Shown: one piece after another, positions 24,379 to 32,121 of the stretch
Numbering within the stretch: the stretch's first letter is position 1
Layout: the number at the start of each line of letters is the position of its first letter
NCBI GenBank assembly: GCA_050251035.1
Contig: JBFWNN010000016.1
Span: 1-64,000 of the forward strand
Length of the DNA: 64,000 nucleotides
Reading direction: 5' to 3'
Origin: Taklimakanibacter sp050251035
GTDB lineage: Bacteria > Pseudomonadota > Alphaproteobacteria > Rhizobiales > Aestuariivirgaceae
Position numbers and translations under genes: made by a program
Notes under the pieces: model-generated
What the model saw: only the letters and a program-made list of their open reading frames with translations
Told to the model about the DNA's origin: nothing
Database searches by the model: none

Positions 24379-24401
24379 GGGCTTGGTCCCTGAAAGATAT
24401 T

Positions 24402-26006
24402 CTATTCGGCGGCATGGACGGGCCGGGCGGAAGCGGCGTCTTTGCCGTACCCGTGCTTGCGCAGATAAGCGCGCCAAGTGATCGCCCATTTCGCCGGATC
24501 ATCGAGCCAGTCGGACTTGATCTGGCGGATCGGCTGCTTGTGCGGCGCCGACTTCACCAGCTCCGCATCGGCATAGGCCTCCTCCGAGATCCTGGCGATG
24601 ACGTCGATCCAGTAGTCGAGATCCTCCTTGGAATACATCTCGCCCGCCTCGGGAGTGAATGGCTCGGGCACCACCCAGGGCTCGTGGCTCATCCAATAGG
24701 GATCGATGCCGTAATCTGCCATGCGATTGGCGACCTCGACCGTCCCGACACCGGTGTCCTCCTTGAGCTTGCCGAGACTCCAGCGCGTCATCTCCATGCG
24801 GTGCGTCGTGATGCCGGGGTTGGAGCGCGTGAGGCCCGGGATCTTGGCCAGCCGGTGGTCCATGTAGTTGTTGGCGAGCACCGAGATGTCGGAAGCCTCG
24901 TCGATGCCGTCGCGGCCCATGGCGAGAAGCCAGGCATAGGCCTTGATGACCTGCGGCACATTGCCGAAGAACTCGCGAACCTTGCCGGCGCTCTTCCTGC
25001 TGCCATAGTCGAGCCGATAGCCCGTCCTGTCCTTCACCACCACGGGCTTCGGCAGGAAGGGGGCGAGCTTCGCCGAGCAGCCATAGGCGCCGACCGCCGG
25101 CCCGCCGCCGCCCTTCGGCGCGCCGAAGGTCTTGTGCAGCATGAACATGCAAGCGTCGAAGCCCAGCTCGCGCGCCCGGATCTTGCCCATCACACCGTTG
25201 AAATTGGCATGGTCGTAGAAGGCGAGGCCGCCCGCCTCGTGCACGATCCGCACCCAGTCCTTGATATGGGGATTGTAGATGCCCATGTCGTCGGGATTGT
25301 TGATGAACAGCGCCGCGGTGCGGTCGGACACCGCCGCCTGCAGCGCCTCGAGCGCCGGATAGCCGTCATCGTCGAGATTGAGCGTGATCACCTTGAAGCC
25401 GGCCGCCGCCGCCGTCGCGGCATTGCATGGATGCGCCTGGATCGAGGTGATGATCTCGTTGCGCCGGCCCAATTCGCCGCGCGACTGGTGATAGGCGCGC
25501 GTCACCACGCAGTTCGTATAGGCCGCATCGGCGCCGCCGCCCGCCTGGAAGATGAACTGATCCATGCCGGACAGGTCCCTGAGCCCCAGGTCGAAGTCGT
25601 GGATCGCCTGCAATATGCCCTGCATGCTGTCGTCGGGCTGCAGCGGATGCATCTCGGCGACGAACGGCCGCTGCGTCAGCGCCTCGCTGACCCGCGCATT
25701 GTATTTCATCGTGCAGGTGCCGAAGAGGCTGATATTGACCATGCCCTGGGTTTCCTGCGCCAGATGCAGGTAATGGCGCTGCACTTCGGGCTCGGAGAGC
25801 TCCGGCAGCGCCGGCGCCTTGCGGCGCGCGAGCTTCTTCGGCATCAGGCCCTTGGCCTCGCCCACCGCCTTGACCGCCACCGCATCGGGCTTGGCGAAGA
25901 CCTGGCCGCGACGTCCGCGATAGCCGAGCTGCATGACCAAAGGCTCGTCCCAGCGCTGGGCGTGATAGTCCCTGAGCTCTCTTTCGTTCCGTCCTGACTT
26001 GGTCAT
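24402..26006 (-). CDS. GcvPB-like PLP-dependent glycine dehydrogenase subunit 2 (divergent)
   Basis: PLP protein of 534 aa matching the C-terminal half of glycine decarboxylase P-protein. LFGTCTMKYNARVSEAL (95-111) corresponds to the family's GSCTMKYNPK segment, and Lys292 in LHKTFGAPKGGGGPAVGAYG is the PLP-binding lysine. The segment normally read as LQPAAGAHGE is FQAGGGADAAYTN here, so the active site differs. It overlaps the gcvPA-like gene by 4 bp. No gcvT or gcvH is present between here and the gap, so classical glycine cleavage is doubtful. A related amino acid could be decarboxylated instead. Confidence 0.82.
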   Translation of the reverse strand: MTKSGRNERELRDYHAQRWDEPLVMQLGYRGRRGQVFAKPDAVAVKAVGEAKGLMPKKLARRKAPALPELSEPEVQRHYLHLAQETQGMVNISLFGTCTMKYNARVSEALTQRPFVAEMHPLQPDDSMQGILQAIHDFDLGLRDLSGMDQFIFQAGGGADAAYTNCVVTRAYHQSRGELGRRNEIITSIQAHPCNAATAAAAGFKVITLNLDDDGYPALEALQAAVSDRTAALFINNPDDMGIYNPHIKDWVRIVHEAGGLAFYDHANFNGVMGKIRARELGFDACMFMLHKTFGAPKGGGGPAVGAYGCSAKLAPFLPKPVVVKDRTGYRLDYGSRKSAGKVREFFGNVPQVIKAYAWLLAMGRDGIDEASDISVLANNYMDHRLAKIPGLTRSNPGITTHRMEMTRWSLGKLKEDTGVGTVEVANRMADYGIDPYWMSHEPWVVPEPFTPEAGEMYSKEDLDYWIDVIARISEEAYADAELVKSAPHKQPIRQIKSDWLDDPAKWAITWRAYLRKHGYGKDAASARPVHAAE

Positions 26007-27409
26007 GACTTCACCGCCCGTTCAATGGCTTCAGCCAGTCTCTCGATGTCGTCGACGCCGTGGACCTCGGTCACGCAATAGAGCGCGCTCTGACCCAGCC
26101 GCGGGATCTCCGCCGACAGGTCCTTGCCGCCAAAAATATTCTGCCGGCGCAGGGCCCGGTTGATCTGGGCGACCGTCTTTCCCGTCTTGGAGAAGTCGAC
26201 GACGAATTCCTTGAAGAAGCCGCCCTGATAGGGAAGCCTGACGCCCTTGATGCGCGCCAAGCGCCTGGCGGCGAAATGCGCATTGGTGATGATGAGGTTG
26301 CCCAGTTCGCGGAAGCCTTCGGGGCCCAGCAGCGACATGTAGACCGCATTGGCGATGGCCCAGAGATAGACCGAATTGCCGGTCCAGTCCTTGCCCTTCT
26401 CGCGCATGCCGTAGGAGGTCTGATGCGCGCTGGCGAGGCCGAAGCCGAACTCGCCGGGCTTCAAGGTCTCGGTCAGGCTGATCAGGAAGCCGTTATATTC
26501 GCGCACATAGCGGGCCTCGTCGCGCGACGCGACGAAGCCGCCGACGCCACCGCCGCAATTCATGTGGACGCCGAGCGGCTGGCTCGGCCCCACGACGATG
26601 TCGGCGCCGAACTCGGCCGGCGGATCGACGATGCCGAGGGTGAGCGGATCGACGCCGACGATGGTCTCGGCGCCGTTGCGCCGCGCGAGGTCGGCGATCG
26701 CCGCCGCGTTGGTCTCGAACAGGCCGAGATAGGACGGGGTCTCGAAATAGACCGCCGCGGTCTCGCTCGAGATCTTGCGCTTGAGATCGGCGAGGTCGAT
26801 GAGGCCGGTGGCCGGATCGACTTTCACGCGCACGATCTTGATATGGCCCGGCATGTCCACGGGCTCGCAGTAATTCTCGACCACCGAGAGGCGCTCGGGA
26901 TCGAAGATGTCGGCGATGATCACCTGCCGGCGCCCGGTCATGCGCGCGGCCATGCGCAAGGCATGACCGGCGGCGCAGCCCCAGGAATAGACCGGCAGGC
27001 CCACCACATCCATGTTGAGCAATTCGCCGAGTTGGCTCGCATATTCGAACCAGGCCTGGTTGCGCCCGACGTCGGATTGCGGCGAGCCCCAGACATTGGT
27101 CAGGAACTCGTTGCGGCCGACGATCTCGTCCACCACTGCCGGCACGTGATGCTGCCAGCAGCCGGCGCCGAGGAAATTGAGATTGTCCTCGCAGCTCTCG
27201 TTCCTGGCGAGGATCGCGGTCAGGTGCCGGCGCAGGGCCGCCTCCGACTTGATGCCGGGCGGCAGCTTGAGCGGCTTCTTCAGCCGATGTTCCGCCGGAA
27301 TCTGCTCGAACAGCTCGGCGATCGACTTGACCCCGATCTCGGCGAGCATCTCCTTCTTGATGGCAGCGACGGAGTTGCCCATCCATGGATGGCCGCCAGT
27401 CTCGCTCAT
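26003..27409 (-). CDS. GcvPA-like glycine dehydrogenase subunit 1 (divergent)
   Basis: Protein of 468 aa matching the N-terminal half of P-protein, normally the non-PLP partner of GcvPB. FLGAGCWQHHVPAVVD retains the family's FLGAGxYxH pattern, but the usual YTPYQPEVSQG reads VWGSPQSDVGRNQ and the SLYDGATA segment reads PVYSWGCAAGH. These replacements sit where the substrate and H-protein arm would approach, so substrate range is probably altered. It is coupled to GcvPB-like (4-bp overlap) and lies 28 bp downstream of an aminotransferase gene. Confidence 0.82.
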   Translation of the reverse strand: MSETGGHPWMGNSVAAIKKEMLAEIGVKSIAELFEQIPAEHRLKKPLKLPPGIKSEAALRRHLTAILARNESCEDNLNFLGAGCWQHHVPAVVDEIVGRNEFLTNVWGSPQSDVGRNQAWFEYASQLGELLNMDVVGLPVYSWGCAAGHALRMAARMTGRRQVIIADIFDPERLSVVENYCEPVDMPGHIKIVRVKVDPATGLIDLADLKRKISSETAAVYFETPSYLGLFETNAAAIADLARRNGAETIVGVDPLTLGIVDPPAEFGADIVVGPSQPLGVHMNCGGGVGGFVASRDEARYVREYNGFLISLTETLKPGEFGFGLASAHQTSYGMREKGKDWTGNSVYLWAIANAVYMSLLGPEGFRELGNLIITNAHFAARRLARIKGVRLPYQGGFFKEFVVDFSKTGKTVAQINRALRRQNIFGGKDLSAEIPRLGQSALYCVTEVHGVDDIERLAEAIERAVKS

Positions 27410-27437
27410 ATCGATCGTCCTCTCCCTGTTCGTCCCG

Positions 27438-28853
27438 TCAGGCGGCTTGCCACTGCCGCTCGCGCGTCAATTCGTCCTTCACTTCGTCGGCGGCCTTGCG
27501 CACGATGTCCACGCAGCGGTCGACCTGCGCCCTGGTCGTGACGAAAGGCGGCGAGAAGGAGATCGTGTCCGCCGCCGGCAGAGCGCGCACGATCACGCCC
27601 ATGGCGAAAGCTTTCTTCGCGATCCGCGCCGCGACTTTCAATTGTGGAGCGAAAGCTCGCGGCGTGCCAGTGTTTTCGGCGACGAACTCGACCGCCGCCA
27701 TGAGCCCCATGCCGCGCAGTTCGCCCAGCATCGGATGTCCGGTAAAGGCCTCGGCCAGCCTGGCGCGCATATGCTTGCCGAGTTCCGCCGCCCGCTTGAT
27801 CAGCAGTTCGCGCTCGATCAGCGCCAGGTTCTCGAGCGCCACGGCGGCGGCGATCGGATGGGAGGAATAGGTGAAGCCATGGCCGAAGGCGCCGTATCTG
27901 GCGCTGCCCTCGACCAGCACGGTCCAGATCTTCTCCGAGACGAGGCAGCCTGACAGCGGCACATAGGCCGAGGTGATGCCCTTGGCGATGGTCATGAGAT
28001 CGGGCTCGATGCCGAAAACCTCGCAGCCGAAATTCCGGCCCAGCCGGCCGAAGCCGCTGATGACCTCATCGGCGATGAGCAGCACGTCATGGCGCTTAAG
28101 GATCTTCTGGATGGCCGGGAAATAGCCCTCGGGCGGGACGATGACGCCGCCCGCCCCCTGCACCGGTTCGGCGATGAAGGCGCCTACGGTCTCAGGGCCC
28201 TCCGCGAGGATCGTCTGCTCGAGCTCCTGCGCCAGCTTGTGGACGAAGGCCGCATCATCCATGCCGGGCTCGGCCTCCCACAGCCGATGGGGCGGCGACA
28301 CGTGGCGCACCATCGGCAAGGGCAGGTCGAAGCCCTTATGCAGGTTGTCGAAACCGGTGAGGCTCGCCGACATCACGGTGACGCCGTGATAGCCGCGCCG
28401 GCGCGAGATGATCTTCTTCTTGGCCGGCAGGCCGCGCAGGTTGTTGTAGTACCAGACCAGCTTGACCTGCGTGTCGTTGGCGTCCGAGCCGCTGTTGCCG
28501 AAGAACACCTTCGACATCCGTCCAGGCGCCATCTTGATCAGCTTCTCCGACAAGAGCGCCGGCGCCTCGGTGCCGAGGCCGGAGAAGGAATGATAATAGG
28601 ACAGCTTCTCCGTCTGGGTTTTCATGCACTCGGCAAGCTCGCGCCGGCCATAGCCGACATTGGCGCACCAGAGGCCCGCCATGGCGTCGATATATTCCTT
28701 GCCGTGGCTGTCGCGCAGGACGGCTCCCTTGCCCTCGACGATGATGCCGGGCGAGGCCTGCTGATGATCGGCCAGCACCGTGAAGGGATGGAGCACGAAA
28801 CGCCGGTCCAGCTCTTCCAGATGGGAGGCGTAGTCGATGTCGACCCTGTCCAT
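27438..28853 (-). CDS. Class III (omega) aminotransferase
   Basis: PLP enzyme of 471 aa, cytosolic, moving the amino group of an omega- or beta-amino compound to pyruvate or 2-oxoglutarate. Conserved elements are YIDAMAGLWCANVGYG, FFGNSGSDANDTQVK, the Asp of IADEVISGFGR (262-264) and PLP Lys291 in TIAKGITSAY. First gene of the operon with the GcvP-like pair, isomerase and AcoX-like gene. Its promoter region holds an IclR-type site (28907-28920) 54 bp upstream and is divergent from the IclR gene. Confidence 0.9.
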   Translation of the reverse strand: MDRVDIDYASHLEELDRRFVLHPFTVLADHQQASPGIIVEGKGAVLRDSHGKEYIDAMAGLWCANVGYGRRELAECMKTQTEKLSYYHSFSGLGTEAPALLSEKLIKMAPGRMSKVFFGNSGSDANDTQVKLVWYYNNLRGLPAKKKIISRRRGYHGVTVMSASLTGFDNLHKGFDLPLPMVRHVSPPHRLWEAEPGMDDAAFVHKLAQELEQTILAEGPETVGAFIAEPVQGAGGVIVPPEGYFPAIQKILKRHDVLLIADEVISGFGRLGRNFGCEVFGIEPDLMTIAKGITSAYVPLSGCLVSEKIWTVLVEGSARYGAFGHGFTYSSHPIAAAVALENLALIERELLIKRAAELGKHMRARLAEAFTGHPMLGELRGMGLMAAVEFVAENTGTPRAFAPQLKVAARIAKKAFAMGVIVRALPAADTISFSPPFVTTRAQVDRCVDIVRKAADEVKDELTRERQWQAA

Positions 28854-28906
28854 GGTCCGTGCGGTCTCTGTGATGGCAGCCTGGCGCGGGCGGACTATAC
28901 GATATT

Positions 28907-28920
28907 CGCACTAATGTTCG
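28907..28920. promoter_or_regulatory. Candidate IclR-type operator CGCAC-TAAT-GTTCG
   Basis: Identical in 16 bp (28905-28920) to the site at 9684-9699. It lies in the 290-bp divergent region between the aminotransferase operon and the IclR gene, the classic place for an IclR operator. The remainder of that region holds a second, weaker site (29014-29027) and a hairpin (29061-29084), but no gene that I can support. Confidence 0.55.
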
Positions 28921-29013
28921 TCAAGGTGTTTCTAACGGCTCTGGAAGACCTCTGCGGAAATGCCGGTTTGACGGCACTGTTGGACAACCATCGGCGGCTG
29001 ATTGCACGGTTTT

Positions 29014-29027
29014 CGAACAAATGTTAG
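29014..29027. promoter_or_regulatory. Candidate IclR-type operator CGAAC-AAAT-GTTAG
   Basis: Matches CG(A/C)AC-N4-GTTCG with one mismatch, 117 bp upstream of the proposed IclR start. With the site at 28907 it would allow autoregulation and control of the divergent operon. Confidence 0.45.
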
Positions 29028-29060
29028 ATGACGAGGCAATCATTTGCACCAGTCGGTCCC

Positions 29061-29084
29061 CGCCAGGATCACGCGGTCCTGGCG
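29061..29084. other. Stem-loop in 5' leader of the IclR gene
   Basis: CGCCAGGA (29061-29068) and TCCTGGCG (29077-29084) form a perfect 8-bp stem with an 8-base loop, 60 bp before the IclR start. No T-run follows, so a leader structure is more likely than a terminator. Confidence 0.4.
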
Positions 29085-29143
29085 AGAGGGGGATGTTGCA
29101 AGCCGATCCAGTTGAGCCTCGTCTCGGGGGTATAGGGAGCATC

Positions 29144-29917
29144 ATGAAAGATCGCGAAAGCGCGGATCCTGACTATGTGCAATCCTTCGTCAGGGGACTC
29201 GACGTCATCCGCGCCTTCAGCCGCTTCCGGCCGCGCATGACGCTGAGCGAGGTGGCGGAAGAGACCCAGATGACGCGCGCCGCGGCGCGCCGTTTCCTGC
29301 TTACCCTGGTCAAGGAGAACTACGCCCAGACCGACGGGAAATATTTCGAGCTCAGGCCCAAGGTGCTCGATCTCGGCTTCGCCTATCTCGCCTCGATGAC
29401 GCTGTGGGACATCGCCGAGCCGATCATGCGCAATGTCGTCGAGAAGACCCAGGAATCCTGCTCGATGGCGGTGCTCGACGAGCTCGAGATCGTCTATGTG
29501 GCGCGCGTGCCGACCAATCGCGTGATGACCATCGGCTTGAGCGTCGGCAGCCGCCTGCCGGCCTATTGCACCTCGATGGGCCGCGTCCTCCTCGCCGCTT
29601 TGCCGGAAGAGGCGCTGGCGAAGCAATTGAGCAAGATCACGCCGGAAAAGCTCACGCCGCAGACCATCACCAGCAAGGTCAAGCTGCGCGACGAATTGCG
29701 CGACGTGGCCCGGCAAGGCTGGTCGCTGGTCGATCAGGAGCTGGAGGCGGGCTTGCGCTCGCTCGCGGTGCCGATCCGCAGCCGGTCGGGCGCGGTGGCC
29801 GCCGCCATGAATCTCGGCTGCCATGCCGGCCGCGTCAGCGTGGAGACCATGACCCAGAAATTCCTGCCCATCCTCCAGGACGCCAGCGTGCGCATCACCT
29901 CCTCGCTGCCGGCCTGA
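29144..29917 (+). CDS. IclR family transcriptional regulator (PcaR/PobR-like)
   Basis: Regulator of 257 aa. The N-terminal winged helix is visible in FVRGLDVIRAFSRFRPRMTLSEVAEETQMTRAAARRFLLTLV. The C-terminal effector-binding domain carries RLPAYCTSMGRVLLAAL and VDQELEAGLRSLAVPI, typical of the PcaR/PobR branch that senses aromatic or aliphatic acids. The ATG at 29144 with GGGAG just upstream gives the usual family length; an upstream ATG at 29021 overlaps a candidate operator. Ends 5 bp before the carnitine-dehydrogenase-like gene, so it is probably cotranscribed with it. Candidate controller of the CG(A/C)AC-N4-GTTCG sites. Confidence 0.9.
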   Translation: MKDRESADPDYVQSFVRGLDVIRAFSRFRPRMTLSEVAEETQMTRAAARRFLLTLVKENYAQTDGKYFELRPKVLDLGFAYLASMTLWDIAEPIMRNVVEKTQESCSMAVLDELEIVYVARVPTNRVMTIGLSVGSRLPAYCTSMGRVLLAALPEEALAKQLSKITPEKLTPQTITSKVKLRDELRDVARQGWSLVDQELEAGLRSLAVPIRSRSGAVAAAMNLGCHAGRVSVETMTQKFLPILQDASVRITSSLPA

Positions 29918-29922
29918 CGAAA

Positions 29923-30876
29923 ATGGCCGCCGGGACTTCGCCCCCGCAGAGCATCGCCGTCATCGGCGCCGGCAGCATCGGGCTCGCCTGGGCCATCGCC
30001 TTCGCGCGCGGCGGGCATGATGTGCGCCTGTTCGATCCGCAGGACGACGCCCTGAGGCAGGCGCCGGACGCCATCGGCAAGCGCCTCGAACGCCTCGCCG
30101 ACTTCGCGCTCATCGACGAGACACCCGCCACCATCGCGGCCCGCATCCGCATCTGCGGCTCGGAAGCGGAAGCGGTGCAGGCTGCGGCGCATGTGCAAGA
30201 GAACGCGCCGGAGAAGCTCGATCTCAAGCGCGACCTCATGCGGCGCCTCGACCGGCTGGCGGACGAGCGGGCGACGCTGGCAAGCTCGACCTCGGCCATC
30301 CCGGCCGCGCAATGGGCCCATGACCTGCCCGGCCGGCGGCGCTGCCTCGTCATCCACCCGGCCAACCCGCCCTATCTCATTCCGGTCGTCGAACTGGTCC
30401 CGGCGGAGTTCACCGAAGCGGCGGCGCTCGAGCGGGTACGCGGCCTCATGATCTCGGCCGGCCTCAAGCCGGTCGTGGTGCGCAAGGAGGTCGAAGGCTT
30501 CGTCTTCAACCGCCTGCAAGGTGCGATCCTGCGCGAGGCCTATTGCCTGGTCAGGGACGGCGTCGCCTCGGTCGAGGACATCGATACGATCATGCGCGAG
30601 GGCCTGGGCCTGCGCTGGTCCTTCATGGGTCCGTTCGAGACCGCCGAGCTCAACACCAAGGGCGGCATCGCCGCGCATGCCGAGCGCATGGGCCCCGCCT
30701 ATCGCCGGATGGGCGCCGAACGGGGCCAGGACGATCCCTGGACGCCGGAGCTGGTGGCGAAGGTGGAAGCCGAGAGACGAGCGCTCCTGCCGCTCGCCCA
30801 ATGGCAGGATCGCGTGCTCTGGCGCGACGAGATGCTGATGCGGCTCCTGGCCTGCAAGCGCCGAAAAGACCGCTGA
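29923..30876 (+). CDS. 3-hydroxyacyl-CoA-dehydrogenase-like enzyme (lambda-crystallin / L-carnitine dehydrogenase type)
   Basis: NAD-dependent dehydrogenase of 317 aa. VIGAGSIGLAWAIAFARGG is the Rossmann motif, SSTSAIPA and HPANPPYLIPVVELVP are the catalytic-region signatures, and EGFVFNRLQGAILREAYCLV starts the dimerising helical domain. L-carnitine dehydrogenase and L-gulonate 3-dehydrogenase belong here. The BKACE gene 82 bp downstream supports oxidation of a 3-hydroxy acid to a 3-keto acid. In bacterial carnitine clusters this enzyme is often fused to a thioesterase domain; that domain is absent here. Start is ATG at 29923, 5 bp after the IclR stop. Confidence 0.87.
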   Translation: MAAGTSPPQSIAVIGAGSIGLAWAIAFARGGHDVRLFDPQDDALRQAPDAIGKRLERLADFALIDETPATIAARIRICGSEAEAVQAAAHVQENAPEKLDLKRDLMRRLDRLADERATLASSTSAIPAAQWAHDLPGRRRCLVIHPANPPYLIPVVELVPAEFTEAAALERVRGLMISAGLKPVVVRKEVEGFVFNRLQGAILREAYCLVRDGVASVEDIDTIMREGLGLRWSFMGPFETAELNTKGGIAAHAERMGPAYRRMGAERGQDDPWTPELVAKVEAERRALLPLAQWQDRVLWRDEMLMRLLACKRRKDR

Positions 30877-30926
30877 GCGGTCCCACCGATCTCCGGCTTG
30901 TCATCCTTCCCAATTTGTTCGTATAA

Positions 30927-30940
30927 CGCATAATTGTTCT
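30927..30940. promoter_or_regulatory. Weak candidate IclR-type site CGCAT-AATT-GTTCT
   Basis: Two mismatches to CG(A/C)AC-N4-GTTCG. It lies 19 bp upstream of the BKACE start, with an extra GTTCG at 30917-30921. Supports membership of the BKACE gene in the IclR-controlled set, but is too degenerate to count alone. Confidence 0.3.
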
Positions 30941-30958
30941 AAGAAAAACCGAGCTGCC

Positions 30959-31795
30959 ATGTCTTCGCCCTGCATCATCTCCGTCGCCATCACGGGATCG
31001 CTCCCGCGCAAGGAGAACAATCCGGCCGTGCCGATCAGCGTCGCCGAGCAAGTCGAATCCACCCACGCAGCCTATGAGGCGGGCGCCGCTCTCGTCCATC
31101 TGCATGTGCGCAATGACGACCAGACGCCGACCTCCAATCCTGAGCGCTTCGCCCAGGTCCAGGCCGGCATCGTCAAGCATTGCCCGGGGATGATCGTCCA
31201 GTTCTCGACCGGCGGCCGCTCCGGCAACGGCCTCGAACGCGGCGGCATGCTGCATCTCAAGCCCGACATGGCCTCGCTCGCGACGGGATCGTGCAACTTC
31301 CCGTCCATAATCTATGTGAACCCGCCCGATCTCATCCTCTATCTCGCCGAAGAGATGCGCAAACATGCGGTCAAGCCCGAGATCGAGGTCTTCGACCTGT
31401 CGATGCTCTACCAGGCGCTGCGCCTGGCCGATGAAGGCATCTTGCCCAAGCCTCTGCATGTGCAATTCGTCTTCGGCATCAAGAACGCCATGCCGGCCGT
31501 CCGGCAGGTGCTCGATTTCCAGGTGGCGGAGCTCAAACGCCTCATGCCGGACGCGACCTGGGCCGCCGCCGGCATCGGCCGGCACCAGCTCGAGCTCAAC
31601 CGCTGGACGCTCGAGCTCCATGGCCATTGCCGCACCGGGCTCGAGGACAATGTGCGCTTCGACGCCGCGCGCCTCGCCGCCAGCAATGCCGAGCTGGTCG
31701 CGCGCGTCGCCGATCTCTGCGGCCAATATGGCCGGCACCCGGCGAGCCCCGGCGAAGCGCGGGCGCTGCTCGGTCTCAGGCCGGCTGTTTCATGA
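30959..31795 (+). CDS. Beta-keto acid cleavage enzyme (BKACE, DUF849 family; Kce-like)
   Basis: Zinc-dependent TIM-barrel enzyme of 278 aa that condenses a beta-keto acid with acetyl-CoA and cleaves it into acetoacetyl-CoA plus a shorter acid (Kce-type chemistry, established for 3-keto-5-aminohexanoate and dehydrocarnitine). The HLH zinc ligands are in VHLHVRND, and the later conserved segment HGHCRTGLEDN holds the metal-binding Glu. The upstream carnitine-dehydrogenase-like gene would supply the 3-keto acid. The family is known for broad, context-dependent specificity, so dehydrocarnitine is only the nearest precedent. A 326-bp region without a gene follows. Confidence 0.9.
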   Translation: MSSPCIISVAITGSLPRKENNPAVPISVAEQVESTHAAYEAGAALVHLHVRNDDQTPTSNPERFAQVQAGIVKHCPGMIVQFSTGGRSGNGLERGGMLHLKPDMASLATGSCNFPSIIYVNPPDLILYLAEEMRKHAVKPEIEVFDLSMLYQALRLADEGILPKPLHVQFVFGIKNAMPAVRQVLDFQVAELKRLMPDATWAAAGIGRHQLELNRWTLELHGHCRTGLEDNVRFDAARLAASNAELVARVADLCGQYGRHPASPGEARALLGLRPAVS

Positions 31796-32121
31796 CTGCG
31801 CTGCCGGTGGTGCCGCGATGAAACCCATTGACTTTGCGCCACGAACTATGCGATTTGGGAAATATCAGGATTGGATCATATGCGCCCGCGGCGGAAGCTT
31901 GCGGGCGCTTGTGTATCGCGGGCGAGGTGGTGCGCCTGTTAATTCCTAAAACTTTCACCGATGAAAAACTCCCTCGCCGGCGCCACACCAGGGTGAATTC
32001 CCTGCTCGAAAACCTAAGCCTTTGAAATCGCTGACGTGGGCATTTTTTTGCGAAAATTCCCTGATAATCCCTGATATTCCCTGATACCGGGGGCAGAATT
32101 GCCACGCGAAAGACCACACCC
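31796..32121. repeat. Gene-free AT-richer region with hairpin and 10-bp tandem units
   Basis: No convincing gene is seen in these 326 bp. GCGCCCGC (31883-31890) and GCGGGCGC (31902-31909) form a perfect 8-bp stem with an 11-base loop. Three TCCCTGATA units lie at 32058-32066, 32068-32076 and 32078-32086 with 10-bp period. Base composition is clearly lower in GC than the flanks and includes a T7 run at 32043-32049. It may be a dispersed repeat or the remnant of a mobile element; I see no transposase. Confidence 0.5.

Noticed and set aside
27410..28990. Glycine riboswitch before the GcvP-like operon
   Set aside because: The leader of the first gene (28853) is only a few tens of bases before the operator site and shows no tandem aptamer architecture.
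32058..32086. CRISPR-like array
   Set aside because: Only three 9-bp units with 1-bp spacers; CRISPR repeats and spacers are each about 25-40 bp, and no cas gene is present.
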